A stretch of DNA of 64,000 nt from Streptomyces chrestomyceticus JCM 4735 (GTDB lineage Bacteria > Actinomycetota > Actinomycetes > Streptomycetales > Streptomycetaceae). Location of the stretch: NCBI RefSeq assembly GCF_003865135.1, contig NZ_BHZC01000001.1, positions 8,494,001 through 8,558,000 of the forward strand, written 5' to 3'. Positions within the stretch are counted from its first letter, which is position 1. Each line of letters begins with the position of its first letter. Made by a program: the position numbers and the translations under genes. Of this stretch, positions 25,016 to 33,945 are shown one piece after another. Under the pieces are notes generated by a model. The model ran no database searches, was not told where the DNA came from, and saw only the letters and a list, made by a program, of their open reading frames with translations.

Positions 25016-25085
25016 GGCCGCGCGCCTGGAGGCTGTGACCAGCGCTTTTGTGGCGTTGGTGGCCGATTGCGCCACGTACTGTCAG

Positions 25086-25761
<676 letters not shown>

Positions 25762-25778
25762 GCAGGCGATCCTACCTC

Positions 25779-25836
25779 TTCCGTACCGGGCGGTGCAGAT
25801 GTGTTACCTTCCCGTTCCGTATCGATCGGTACGGAA
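25779..25836. promoter_or_regulatory. Two TetR-type operator sites
   Basis: Site A (25779-25798) begins TTCCGTACCGGGCGGT. Site B (25815-25836) begins TTCCGTATCGATCGGT and ends ACGGAA, an almost perfect 22-bp palindrome with one mismatched pair. Both lie between the divergent TetR and SDR genes, where an autoregulatory operator is expected. Confidence 0.75.
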
Positions 25837-25855
25837 CTCTGTGGAGGTCATCCCC

Positions 25856-26605
25856 ATGGGACAGCTCGAAGGTAAGACCGCCGTGATCACCGGCGGGCAC
25901 ACAGGGATCGGCCTGGCCGGCGCCGTACGGCTGGCGGACGAGGGTGCGCACGTGTTCATCATCGGCCGGCGCAAGGTCGAACTGGACGCGGCCGTGCAGA
26001 CCATCGGCGCGACACGGGTCACCGCCGTGGCGGGTGACATCACGAACCTGGCCGACCTGGACCGCCTCTACGACGCGGTCCGCGCCCGGGGCCAGGGACT
26101 GGACGTGGTCTTCGCGAACGCGGCGACCGCCTCGCTCGCGACACTGGAGCAGGTCACCGAGGAACAGATCGAGCGGACCTTCGCGGTCAACGTGCGGGGC
26201 ACCCTGTTCACCGTGCAGAAGGCGCTGCCGCTGCTCAACGACGGCGCCTCGGTGATCCTGAACGCCTCCACCGCGGCCGGCAACGGCACGGAGGCGTTCG
26301 GTGTGTTCGCGGCCTCCAAGGCTGCCGTCCGGTCCTTCGCCCGCACCTGGGCCAACGAACTGAAGGGCCGCGGCATCCGGGTCAACGCCGTCTCGCCGGG
26401 CCCGATCGACACCACCGGTATCACGGACCTGTTCGGCGAGGAGCACGCACCCGGCGTCCGGGCGAACCTCGCCGCAGGCGTCGCGATGGGCCGGATGGGG
26501 CGCCCGGAGGAGGTCGCCGCGGCGGTCGCCTTCCTCGCCTCCGGGCAGAGCAGCTACGTCCTCGGCGCCAACCTCTATGTCGACGGTGGGGAGAATCAGA
26601 TCTGA
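25856..26605 (+). CDS. Short-chain dehydrogenase controlled by adjacent TetR
   Basis: A 249-residue SDR. The cofactor motif TGGHTGIG is at about residues 13-20, the NNAG position reads FANAATAS, and the catalytic Ser/Tyr region reads LNASTAAGNGTEAFGVFAAS then KAAVRSF. The usual catalytic tyrosine (YxxxK) is replaced by phenylalanine (VFAASKA), which is unusual and may alter or abolish dehydrogenase activity. The C-terminus SYVLGANLYVDGGENQ is normal. ATG 25856 has GGAGG upstream. Its 3' end overlaps the convergent lnt gene by 10 bp. Confidence 0.88.
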   Translation: MGQLEGKTAVITGGHTGIGLAGAVRLADEGAHVFIIGRRKVELDAAVQTIGATRVTAVAGDITNLADLDRLYDAVRARGQGLDVVFANAATASLATLEQVTEEQIERTFAVNVRGTLFTVQKALPLLNDGASVILNASTAAGNGTEAFGVFAASKAAVRSFARTWANELKGRGIRVNAVSPGPIDTTGITDLFGEEHAPGVRANLAAGVAMGRMGRPEEVAAAVAFLASGQSSYVLGANLYVDGGENQI

Positions 26606-28170
26606 CGCTTCTTTTCCCGGCGGCAGTCATCGGCTGTCCCGTCCCGGCGCGCGCCCCGGCGTGAAACGAGCGCGCGTGGCCCCTTCGCCACCGCGTACAC
26701 GCCGAGCGCCACCATCGCTCCGTACAACGCCCAGTCACCGAGACGCACGTACGGGCTGGTGCCCTCGGCCAGGGGGACGTCGTACACGGCTGCCGCGCCG
26801 CGCTCGGTGCCGAGCCGGTCGCCCACCGGCTCCCCACGCGGCCCGTACACCGCGCTGACGCCGGTCAAGGTGGCGTGCGCCATCGGCCGCCAGGTCTCGG
26901 CGGCGCGCAGCGCGGCCAGCGAGGCGTGCTGCGCGGGCGCCCAGCTCTCCTGGAAGGTCGACGTGGAGGACTGTGCGACCAGCAGCTTTGCGCCGTCGCG
27001 CACCAGTTGGCGGCTCATGTCCGGGAACGCCGACTCGAAGCACACCAGCGGCCCCACCCGCAGTTCGCCCGCCGAGCCGACGGGCATCAGTACCTGCCGG
27101 GTGCCGCGCATACGGTTCTGATCGGCGGCCTTGCCGACGTGCGTCGCCCACCCCAGTACGGAGCGGAGCGGGATGTACTCGCCGAAGGGGACCAGCCGCA
27201 TCTTGTCGTAGCGGTGGCCGGTCGCGCCGTGCGGGCCGACCAGGACGGAACTCTTGTAGATGCCGGGTTGGCCGGCGTGCCGCCCGTCGACGTTCACCAG
27301 GAGGTCGGCGCCCACGTCCTGGGAGAGCGCGGCGAGCCGGGCCGCCATGGCCGGGCTGCGGGTCAGGTCGCGGTTGACGCTGCTCTCGCCCCAGACCACG
27401 AGCTGGACGCCACGCCCGGCGAGCGAACGGGTCAGCGCCTCGCCGCGCGCTATCCGCGCTTCGGCGCCCACGACTTCGCCCGGCTGGACGACGCCGATAC
27501 GGACGCTGCCCGCGCCCCGTGGCACCGGCGCCCACAGCCATGCCGCGCCGCCGCCGACCGCGCAGACGAGGAGGCCCGCCACGGCCGGTACGCGGGCGCG
27601 CGGCAGGGCGACGAGCACGGCGAGCGCGGTGTTGACGGCCACGATGACCAGGCTCAGCAGCCACACCCCGCCGATGGACGCGAGCCGCAGGGCGGGCGGC
27701 ACCTGCCACTGGCTGGCTCCCAGCAGCCCCCAAGGCCCACCCAAGTACTCCCAGGACCTGACCAGTTCGACCATCAGCCAGCCGGACGGTACGAGAACGA
27801 GGGCTGCCGCACACCGGCGCACGCCCGGCGCGCCGTGCAGCAAGTGCCGTACGAGTACGCCCCAGGGCGCCCACAACAGCCCGAGCAGCGCCGCCAGGAC
27901 GAGGATGAAGACGTGCAGACTCGGCAGCAGCCAGTGGTGCACCGCCAGCATGAATCCGGCGCCGCCGAGCCAGCCGTCCAGCGTCGCCCGGCGGTTCGTA
28001 CGGGCCGAGCGCGCCAGCAGGAGCCATGGGGCGAGGGCGACGTACGCCAGCCACCACAGGGCCGGCGCCGGAAACGCCAACGCGGGCAGTGCCCCGGCCG
28101 CGACTGCGGCGGCACCGCGCCCCCAAGGCGACGCGAGCGCCTTCTCCCACCAGCCGGCCGCCTCCCGCAT
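26596..28170 (-). CDS. lnt: Apolipoprotein N-acyltransferase
   Basis: A 524-residue membrane enzyme that adds the third acyl chain to the N-terminal cysteine of lipoproteins. Several N-terminal membrane helices (about residues 15-225) precede a nitrilase-type catalytic domain. That domain has Glu in VVWGESSVNRDL, Lys in HRYDKMRLVPFGEYIPL and Cys in GPLVCFESAFPDMSRQ. A final membrane helix (WALYGAMVALGVYAVAKG) and a basic tail follow. ATG 28170 (MREAAGWWEKALAS) is preferred to upstream in-frame starts that lack family similarity. Actinobacteria often carry more than one Lnt. Confidence 0.93.
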   Translation of the reverse strand: MREAAGWWEKALASPWGRGAAAVAAGALPALAFPAPALWWLAYVALAPWLLLARSARTNRRATLDGWLGGAGFMLAVHHWLLPSLHVFILVLAALLGLLWAPWGVLVRHLLHGAPGVRRCAAALVLVPSGWLMVELVRSWEYLGGPWGLLGASQWQVPPALRLASIGGVWLLSLVIVAVNTALAVLVALPRARVPAVAGLLVCAVGGGAAWLWAPVPRGAGSVRIGVVQPGEVVGAEARIARGEALTRSLAGRGVQLVVWGESSVNRDLTRSPAMAARLAALSQDVGADLLVNVDGRHAGQPGIYKSSVLVGPHGATGHRYDKMRLVPFGEYIPLRSVLGWATHVGKAADQNRMRGTRQVLMPVGSAGELRVGPLVCFESAFPDMSRQLVRDGAKLLVAQSSTSTFQESWAPAQHASLAALRAAETWRPMAHATLTGVSAVYGPRGEPVGDRLGTERGAAAVYDVPLAEGTSPYVRLGDWALYGAMVALGVYAVAKGPRALVSRRGARRDGTADDCRREKKRQI

Positions 28171-28253
28171 ACCGCTCCCTCCGTCGGACGTCGGACCGCA
28201 GCACCCAGTGTGCGCGCGTCGGCCGATCATGGACAGCAGGCGGGCGCGGTCCG

Positions 28254-28790
28254 TCAGCCCCGCGCCGGGACCAACTGCCGCCACTTCTCGTGGACGACGA
28301 CCTCACTCAGCCGCCAGCCCTCGGTGGCACGGCGGGCGGCGAAGGCGTAGCGGCCCGCGCAGGTGTAGTTCGGGGCGGCCGACGCGCCGGCGTGCGCGCC
28401 GTGCGGGCCGGCGGCCGTGCCGGGCGGCGCGTCGTGCGGGCCCGCGAGATGCATCGGGTTGAGGTAGTCCGCCTGCACGGTGGCCGTGTCGCCGGGCGCG
28501 CCGCCGTCGCGCAGTTCGATGCCGATCCGCCGGTTGACGATCAGATGCTGGCGTACCGGGAAGCGCCGCAGCATCTCGGCCAGCCAGTCCGCGACATCGG
28601 TGACGCTGCCCGCGATGCCGCCCGCCGAGCGGTAGTCGACGCGCCCCTCGGGGACGAACAGCGCCCGGTAGGCGGTCCAGTCGCCGTCGTCCACGGCGAT
28701 CGCGTAGCCGGTGACCAGGTCGTCGATGGCGAGGCGGTCCATGACAGTGGTGTGTTCCGCACGCTGGGTCATCGCCTCAGTGTTCGGCAT
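28254..28790 (-). CDS. SnoaL-like (NTF2-fold) protein
   Basis: A 178-residue protein of the SnoaL_4-type alpha+beta barrel: RLAIDDLVTGYAIAVDDGDW, YRALFVPEGRVDYRSAGG, FPVRQHLIVNRRIGIELRDG and a C-terminal RYAFAARRATEGWRLSEVVV. Members include dehydratases, isomerases and ligand-binding proteins. The usual N-terminal D/H residues are present but do not identify a reaction. ATG 28790 is used; ATG 28772 is possible. An 84-bp gap separates it from the ABC exporter gene upstream on the same strand, so the two may share the MerR-type promoter. Confidence 0.82.
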   Translation of the reverse strand: MPNTEAMTQRAEHTTVMDRLAIDDLVTGYAIAVDDGDWTAYRALFVPEGRVDYRSAGGIAGSVTDVADWLAEMLRRFPVRQHLIVNRRIGIELRDGGAPGDTATVQADYLNPMHLAGPHDAPPGTAAGPHGAHAGASAAPNYTCAGRYAFAARRATEGWRLSEVVVHEKWRQLVPARG

Positions 28791-28874
28791 GCGTGCGTCC
28801 CCGCCAAGACCGGGGCGCGTACGGCCGTGGGCCCCACCCGGAGGCGGGGCCCACGCGGGCGGGTGGTCTGCCGG

Positions 28875-30791
28875 TCAGTGGGCCGAGGCCGGTGCCGCCG
28901 CTCCGTTCGCCGCCCGTTCGGCCGAGGTCTGCGCCTGCTCGAACTGGGTGCGGTACAGCTCCTCGTAGCGCCCGCCCGCCGCGAGCAGCGCCTCGTGGGT
29001 ACCGCGCTGCACGATCCGGCCGTCCTCGACCACCAGGATCAGGTCGGCGGCCCGTACGGTCGACAGGCGGTGCGCGATGACCACGGACGTACGGCCTTCC
29101 AGCGCCTCGGCCAGGGCCTCCTGCACCGCGGCCTCGGAGGTGTTGTCCAGATGGGCGGTGGCCTCGTCCAGGATCACCACACGCGGCCGGGCCAGCAGCA
29201 GACGGGCGATGGTCAGGCGCTGCCGTTCTCCGCCGGAGAGCCGGTAGCCGCGCTCGCCGACCACCGTGTCCAGGCCGTCGGGCAGCGAGGCGATCAGACC
29301 GTCCAGGCGGGCCCGGCGCAGCGCGTCCCACAGTTCGTCCTCGGCCGCCGAGGGCCTGGCCAGCAGCAGGTTCTCGCGGATCGTGTCGTGGAAGAGGTGC
29401 CCGTCCTGGGTCACCATGCCGAGGGTGTCGCGGATCGAGTCGGCCGTCAGGTCGCGTACGTCCACGCCGGCGAGCCGCACCGCGCCGGTGTCCACGTCGT
29501 ACAGCCGCGGCAGCAACTGCGCGATCGTCGACTTGCCCGCGCCCGAGGAGCCGACCAGGGCGACCATCTGGCCCGGTTCCGCGCGGAAGGAGATGTCGTG
29601 CAGCACCTCGGCGCCGCCCCGCGTGTCGAGGGTCGCCACCTCTTCGAGGGAGGCGAGGGAGACCTTGTCGGCCGCCGGGTAGCCGAAGCGTACGGAGTCG
29701 AACTCCACCGAGACCGGCCCGTCCGGCACCGCGCGGGCGTCCGGCTTCTGCTCGATCAGCGGCTTCAGGTCGAGCACCTCGAAGACCCGCTCGAAGCTGA
29801 CCAGCGCGCTCATCACCTCGGTGTGCGCGCCGGACAGGGCCGTCAGCGGCGCGTACAGCCGGGTCAGCAGCAGGGCCAGCGAGACGATCGCGCCGGTTTC
29901 CAGGTGGCCGCGCAGCGCCAGGAAGCCGCCGAGGCCGTAGACGACGGCCAGGGCGAGGGCGGAGACCAGGGTGAGCGCGGTGACGAAGTACGTCTGGACC
30001 ATCGCGGTACGGACCCCGATGTCCCGCACCCGCCGGGCCCGCGCGGCGAACTCGGCGGACTCCCGGGCCGGGCGGCCGAACAGCTTGACGAGGGTGGCGC
30101 CCGGCGCGGAGAACCGCTCGGTCATCTGCGTACCCATCGCGGCGTTGTGGTCGGACGCCTCCCGGCGCAGCCCGGCCAGTCGGCGGCCGACGCGGCGCGC
30201 GGGCAGCACGAACACCGGCAGCAGCACCAGCGCGATCAGCGTGATCTGCCACGACAGGCTCAGCATCACCGCGAGCGTCAGCAGCAGCGTCACGATGTTG
30301 CCGACCACACTGGACAGCGTGTCGCTGAACGCCCGCTGCGCGCCGATCACATCGTTGTTCAGACGGCTGACCAGGGCACCCGTCCGCGTACGGGTGAAGA
30401 AGGCGACCGGCATCCGCTGCACGTGGTCGTAGACGGTGGTGCGCAGATCGAGGATCAGCCCTTCGCCCAGGCTCGCCGACAGCCACCGGGTCAGCAGGCC
30501 GAGCCCCGCCTCCGCCAGCGCGATGGCGGCGATCAGCCCGGAGAGGCCGAGTACCGTGGCGGCCGCCTCGCCGCCGACGATGGCGTCGACCACCCGGCCG
30601 GCGAGCAGCGGGGTGGCCACCGCCAGTACGGCGGTCACCGTGCTCAGCAGCAGGAACCAGGTCAGCGGGCGCCGGTGCGGCCGGGCGAAGGCGACGACGC
30701 GCCGCAGGGTGGCGCGGGAGAAGGCCCGCTTGCCCTGCTGCGCGTAAGAGGCACTGTGCAGTGAGTGCCAGGCGGTGACTTCCATGTCCAT
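28875..30791 (-). CDS. ABC exporter half-transporter (MsbA/MDR-like)
   Basis: A 638-residue fused permease-ATPase. Six membrane helices (about 45-325) precede a nucleotide-binding domain with Walker A LVGSSGAGKSTI, Q-loop VTQDGHLF, signature RLSGGERQRL, Walker B VVILDEATAHLD and H-loop VIAHRLSTV. All motifs are consensus, and a homodimer or heterodimer is expected. ATG 30791 follows GGAGGA. An insertion-like segment (PAADKVSLASLEEVATLDTR) lies between the membrane and ATPase domains. A MerR/SoxR-type palindromic promoter lies 70-100 bp upstream, suggesting drug- or redox-induced expression. Confidence 0.93.
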   Translation of the reverse strand: MDMEVTAWHSLHSASYAQQGKRAFSRATLRRVVAFARPHRRPLTWFLLLSTVTAVLAVATPLLAGRVVDAIVGGEAAATVLGLSGLIAAIALAEAGLGLLTRWLSASLGEGLILDLRTTVYDHVQRMPVAFFTRTRTGALVSRLNNDVIGAQRAFSDTLSSVVGNIVTLLLTLAVMLSLSWQITLIALVLLPVFVLPARRVGRRLAGLRREASDHNAAMGTQMTERFSAPGATLVKLFGRPARESAEFAARARRVRDIGVRTAMVQTYFVTALTLVSALALAVVYGLGGFLALRGHLETGAIVSLALLLTRLYAPLTALSGAHTEVMSALVSFERVFEVLDLKPLIEQKPDARAVPDGPVSVEFDSVRFGYPAADKVSLASLEEVATLDTRGGAEVLHDISFRAEPGQMVALVGSSGAGKSTIAQLLPRLYDVDTGAVRLAGVDVRDLTADSIRDTLGMVTQDGHLFHDTIRENLLLARPSAAEDELWDALRRARLDGLIASLPDGLDTVVGERGYRLSGGERQRLTIARLLLARPRVVILDEATAHLDNTSEAAVQEALAEALEGRTSVVIAHRLSTVRAADLILVVEDGRIVQRGTHEALLAAGGRYEELYRTQFEQAQTSAERAANGAAAPASAH

Positions 30792-30860
30792 CGCGGTCCT
30801 CCGGGGCGGCGTGGTCGGCACGTGGTCGATCGCGGGCCGTGGTGACCGGCGACATGCCCG

Positions 30861-30891
30861 AAGCTATGACCTCAACCAATGTTGAGGTCAA
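30861..30891 (-). promoter_or_regulatory. MerR/SoxR-type promoter with 19-bp spacer and perfect palindrome
   Basis: Read on the minus strand: -35 TTGACC (30891-30886) and -10 TAGCTT (30866-30861), separated by 19 bp. The spacer is largely a palindrome (30867-30890) with arms TGACCTCAAC and GTTGAGGTCA around CAAT. The over-long spacer filled by a dyad, CCTCAA-like at its core, is the hallmark of MerR-family activation. No MerR gene is adjacent. Confidence 0.8.
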
Positions 30892-31036
30892 GGGATTCCC
30901 TTGTCGGCGCGCCGGGAGTCGGGGGAGGTGGGGTGCGGGGCGGCGTGCGGGAGGGGGTGCGCGCTGGGGGTGCGCGGGCGTGGGGTGGGGGTGTGGGTTT
31001 CGGGCGGCGGGCGGCGGGCGGCGGGCTTCTGCGCCT

Positions 31037-31132
31037 GCCGCCCGCCTCAGGTGTCTGCCACCTGCCTTAAGGCCCCCATGTCCGCCGCCCGCCTCAGGCG
31101 CCCGTCGCCCAACGCTCGCCGCCCGCCTCAGG
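31037..31132. repeat. Three 15-bp direct repeats
   Basis: GCCGCCCGCCTCAGG occurs at 31037-31051, 31084-31098 and 31118-31132. The last copy overlaps the stop codon of the P-type ATPase gene. The upstream stretch 30900-31030 is very G-rich on the plus strand (runs of GGGGT/GGCGG) with no supported gene. Confidence 0.8.
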
Positions 31133-33296
31133 CGTCCGCTGCGCGCCGCCATGCCGCCGCGCGCAGCAGCCGTAGCCCGTTGAGGCCGACCAGGACGGTC
31201 GATCCCTCGTGCCCGAGCACGCCCAGCGGCAGCGGCAGGTGCCCGGCGAGGTCCCAGGTGACCAGCGCGCCGATGCACACGGACGCGATGACGAGGTTCT
31301 GCACCACCAGCCGGCGCGCCCGGCGGGAGAGAGCGACGACCGTCGGCACCGCCCCGGTCTCGTCGCGCACCACCACCGCGTCGGCCGTCTCCAGCGCCAG
31401 GTCGGAACCCACCCGGCCCATGGCGACGCCGCTGTGCGCGGCGGCCAGTGCGGGCGCGTCGTTCACCCCGTCGCCGATCATGAGCACCTTCGCCCCGGCG
31501 TCCTGCCAGGCACGGACCGCGGCCACCTTGTCCTGCGGCAGCAGTCCGGCCCGTACGTCCGTGATGCCGCACTCCTCGGCCGTACGGCGGGCGGCGCGGA
31601 CGTTGTCTCCGGTCAGCAGGGTGACGCCGGCTTCGGGTGCCGGTCCGGCTTCAGCGCCGGTTCCGGTTTCGACGCCGGTTCCGGCTTCAGCTCCCTGTCC
31701 GAGGCTCGTTTCAGCTCCCGTCAGGCGGTGGAGCCGGGCCACGGCTTCGGGGGCGCCGGGGCGCAGCCGGTCGGTGAGGGCCAGTACGGCGACGGGCCGG
31801 CCGTTCACGAGAACAGCCACCGCTGTCTGCCCGGCAGCCTCGATCTCCGACGCGACGGCGCGCGCCCCGCGCAACTGTTCCTCCGCGAGCCCTTCCTCGC
31901 TCCCCGACACCCCCGCGCTCAGAAGCGCGGTCGGGCTGCCGACCCGTACGGTGCGCCCCTCGACGACGGCGCGCACGCCCCGCCCCGGCGTGGACGAGAA
32001 CTCGTACGCGCTGGGCATGCGCAGCCCCCGCTCTCGCGCGGCCCCGACCACCGCTCGGGCGATCGGGTGTTCGCTGGACTGCTCCGCCGCCGCGGCGAGC
32101 GTGAGGGCGCGCGCCTCGTCCGTACCGCTGCCGTCCAGCCGACGCATCCCGGCGACGCGCGGCGCGCCCTCGGTGAGCGTGCCGGTCTTGTCCAACGCGA
32201 CCCGTGTCACCGCCCCCAGGCCCTCCATCGCCGCAGCCGACTTGACCAGGACGCCGTGCCGCCCCGCGGTGGCGATCGCGGACAGCAGCGGGGGCATGGT
32301 GGCCAGCACGACCGCGCACGGCGACGCCACGATCATGAAGGTCATGGCCCGCAGCAGGGTGGTGGTGAAGTCCGCGCCGAAGAACAGCGGCACCGCGAAC
32401 AGGGTGAGGGTCACAGCGACCACCGCGGCGGAGTACCGCTGTTCCACCTTCTCGATGAACACCTGGGTGGGCGCCTTCGTCCGGCCGGCTTCCTCGACCA
32501 TGGCCACGATGCGGGCGATCGCCCACTCGGTGGCGTCCTTGCCGACCCGTACCCGCAGCGCGCCGGTGCCGTTCAGCGTCCCCGCGAACACCTCGTCGTC
32601 CGGGCCCTTGTCCACCGGCAGCGGCTCGCCGGTGATGGTGGCCTGGTCCACCTCGCTCGCCCCGACCAGCACCGTACCGTCGGCGGGCAGCCGCTCTCCG
32701 GGGCGTACGAGGACCGTGTCACCCACCCGCAGTGCGGCCGCCTCGACGGTCTCTTCCCGGCCGTCGGCCGTCAGCCGTACGGCGGTGGAGGGCGCGAGGT
32801 CGAGCAGGCCGCGCACGGAGTCCTCCGTGCGCCGGGTGGCCAGGGCCTCCAGAGCGCCGGAGACCGCGAAGATCACGATCAGCAGGCCGCCGTCGAGGAA
32901 CTGACCGATCCCCGCGGCGCCGACCGCCGCGACGACCATCAGCAGATCGACGTCGAGGGTGCGTTCGCGCAGCGCCTGGAGGCCCGCGAGACCGGGTTCC
33001 CAGCCGCCGGCCGCGTAACACACCGCGTAGAGCGGCCCCCACGCCCACGCCGGGGCGCCCGCCAGGTCGAGGGGGAAGGCGAGCAGGAACGCGAGGGCGG
33101 AGAGGGCCGCCCAGCGCACCTCCGGGAGCGCGGAGAGGCGGGTGCGGCGTGGGCGGGGCGGGGGAGTGGGGACCGTCGGGGGCGCGGCAGGTGGTGCGGC
33201 CGGAGGCGAGGCGGGAGACGGTCGGCCGGTCGGCGGCGCGGTTGCGGTGGTGGCCGGCGGCTGCTGCGTACGGCCGGGACGGGACGTGGGCGTCAT
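31128..33296 (-). CDS. P1B-4-type heavy-metal translocating ATPase
   Basis: A 722-residue metal-transporting P-type ATPase. A Pro/Thr-rich N-terminus without CxxC metal-binding domains is followed by six predicted helices. TM motif SPC (MIVASPCAVVLATMPPLLSA) replaces the CPC of Cu/Zn pumps, and HEGST occurs in the last helical pair (VLGHEGSTVLVGLNGLRLL). SPC plus HEGxT defines the P1B-4 subgroup (CtpD/CoaT-like; Co, Ni, Fe(II), Zn). Phosphorylation motif DKTGTLTEG, TITGEPLPVDKG and GDGVNDAPALA are intact. There is low-complexity variation near 31630-31700 (GAETGTGVETGTGAEAG). It is divergent from an ArsR regulator, which fits metal-inducible control. Confidence 0.93.
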   Translation of the reverse strand: MTPTSRPGRTQQPPATTATAPPTGRPSPASPPAAPPAAPPTVPTPPPRPRRTRLSALPEVRWAALSALAFLLAFPLDLAGAPAWAWGPLYAVCYAAGGWEPGLAGLQALRERTLDVDLLMVVAAVGAAGIGQFLDGGLLIVIFAVSGALEALATRRTEDSVRGLLDLAPSTAVRLTADGREETVEAAALRVGDTVLVRPGERLPADGTVLVGASEVDQATITGEPLPVDKGPDDEVFAGTLNGTGALRVRVGKDATEWAIARIVAMVEEAGRTKAPTQVFIEKVEQRYSAAVVAVTLTLFAVPLFFGADFTTTLLRAMTFMIVASPCAVVLATMPPLLSAIATAGRHGVLVKSAAAMEGLGAVTRVALDKTGTLTEGAPRVAGMRRLDGSGTDEARALTLAAAAEQSSEHPIARAVVGAARERGLRMPSAYEFSSTPGRGVRAVVEGRTVRVGSPTALLSAGVSGSEEGLAEEQLRGARAVASEIEAAGQTAVAVLVNGRPVAVLALTDRLRPGAPEAVARLHRLTGAETSLGQGAEAGTGVETGTGAEAGPAPEAGVTLLTGDNVRAARRTAEECGITDVRAGLLPQDKVAAVRAWQDAGAKVLMIGDGVNDAPALAAAHSGVAMGRVGSDLALETADAVVVRDETGAVPTVVALSRRARRLVVQNLVIASVCIGALVTWDLAGHLPLPLGVLGHEGSTVLVGLNGLRLLRAAAWRRAADA

Positions 33297-33354
33297 CGGT
33301 ACCTCGGTGCGGGGAGGGTGCGGGGACGGAACCCGGACACCATAACCGAACACA

Positions 33355-33368
33355 TGAAGATGTCTTCA
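33355..33368. promoter_or_regulatory. ArsR/SmtB-type operator
   Basis: TGAAGATGTCTTCA is a perfect 6-2-6 palindrome in the AT-richer spacer between the divergent metal ATPase and ArsR genes. Its position just upstream of the preferred ArsR start suits repression of both genes. Confidence 0.65.
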
Positions 33369-33386
33369 AGTATTACCGAAGATACG

Positions 33387-33842
33387 ATGAGGCATATGGG
33401 ACACGGAGTCGACGGCAGGACCACACCGGCAGCACACCTGGACGCTGATGCGGCCGCGACCATCGCCGCCACGCTCCAGGCGCTGGCCACCCCCTCGCGG
33501 CTGATGATCCTCACCCGCCTCCGCCAGGGCCCCTGCCCGGTGGGCGAGCTGGCCGAGGCGGTCGGCATGGAGCAGTCGGCGGTCTCCCACCAGCTACGGC
33601 TGCTCCGGGCGCTCGGCCTGGTCACCGGGTCGCGGCAGGGCCGCCGGATCGTCTACAGCCTGTACGACACACACGTCGCCCAGCTTCTCGACGAGGCCGT
33701 CTACCACATCGAGCACCTGCGGCTCGGCGCGCGGGACCTGCCCGACACGGCAGAAGCCGAGGACACCGACAGCCCCGAGGCCGAGGTGGGGACCGAAGCC
33801 GAAGCCAGGACCGGAGCCGCGAGGAAGCGCGTCAGCCGCTGA
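33387..33842 (+). CDS. ArsR/SmtB-family metal-sensing repressor
   Basis: A 151-residue regulator with a winged helix: LQALATPSRLMILTRLRQGP, CPVGELAEAVGMEQSAVSHQ (recognition helix) and LRLLRALGLVTGSRQGRRIV, YSLYDTHVAQLLDEAVYHIE. His-rich N- and C-terminal segments (MRHMGHGVDGR; DTHVAQLLDEAVYHIEHL) could be metal ligands. The C-terminal D-x-H-x(10)-H-x2-E-like site matches the alpha5-type sensors such as SmtB/NmtR. An Asp/Glu/Ala-rich tail follows. ATG 33387 is preferred over ATG 33354, because the latter would place the operator palindrome inside the gene. Confidence 0.88.
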   Translation: MRHMGHGVDGRTTPAAHLDADAAATIAATLQALATPSRLMILTRLRQGPCPVGELAEAVGMEQSAVSHQLRLLRALGLVTGSRQGRRIVYSLYDTHVAQLLDEAVYHIEHLRLGARDLPDTAEAEDTDSPEAEVGTEAEARTGAARKRVSR

Positions 33843-33945
33843 CCGAGCCACCGACTCGGCCGCTGACCAAGTCACCGACTCCGCCCGCGGCCCGGCGTGC
33901 ACCCCCGCGCACTCGCATGCACGCTCCCCCCGCGCACTCCCGCGC

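Noticed and set aside
28026..30764. 912-codon plus-strand frame opposite lnt, SnoaL-like and ABC exporter genes
   Set aside because: Spans three real minus-strand genes, has no motif, and its composition is that of an antisense frame.
31209..33386. Upstream part of a long plus-strand frame leading into the ArsR gene
   Set aside because: Antisense to the P-type ATPase; only the last ~150 codons have ArsR motifs.
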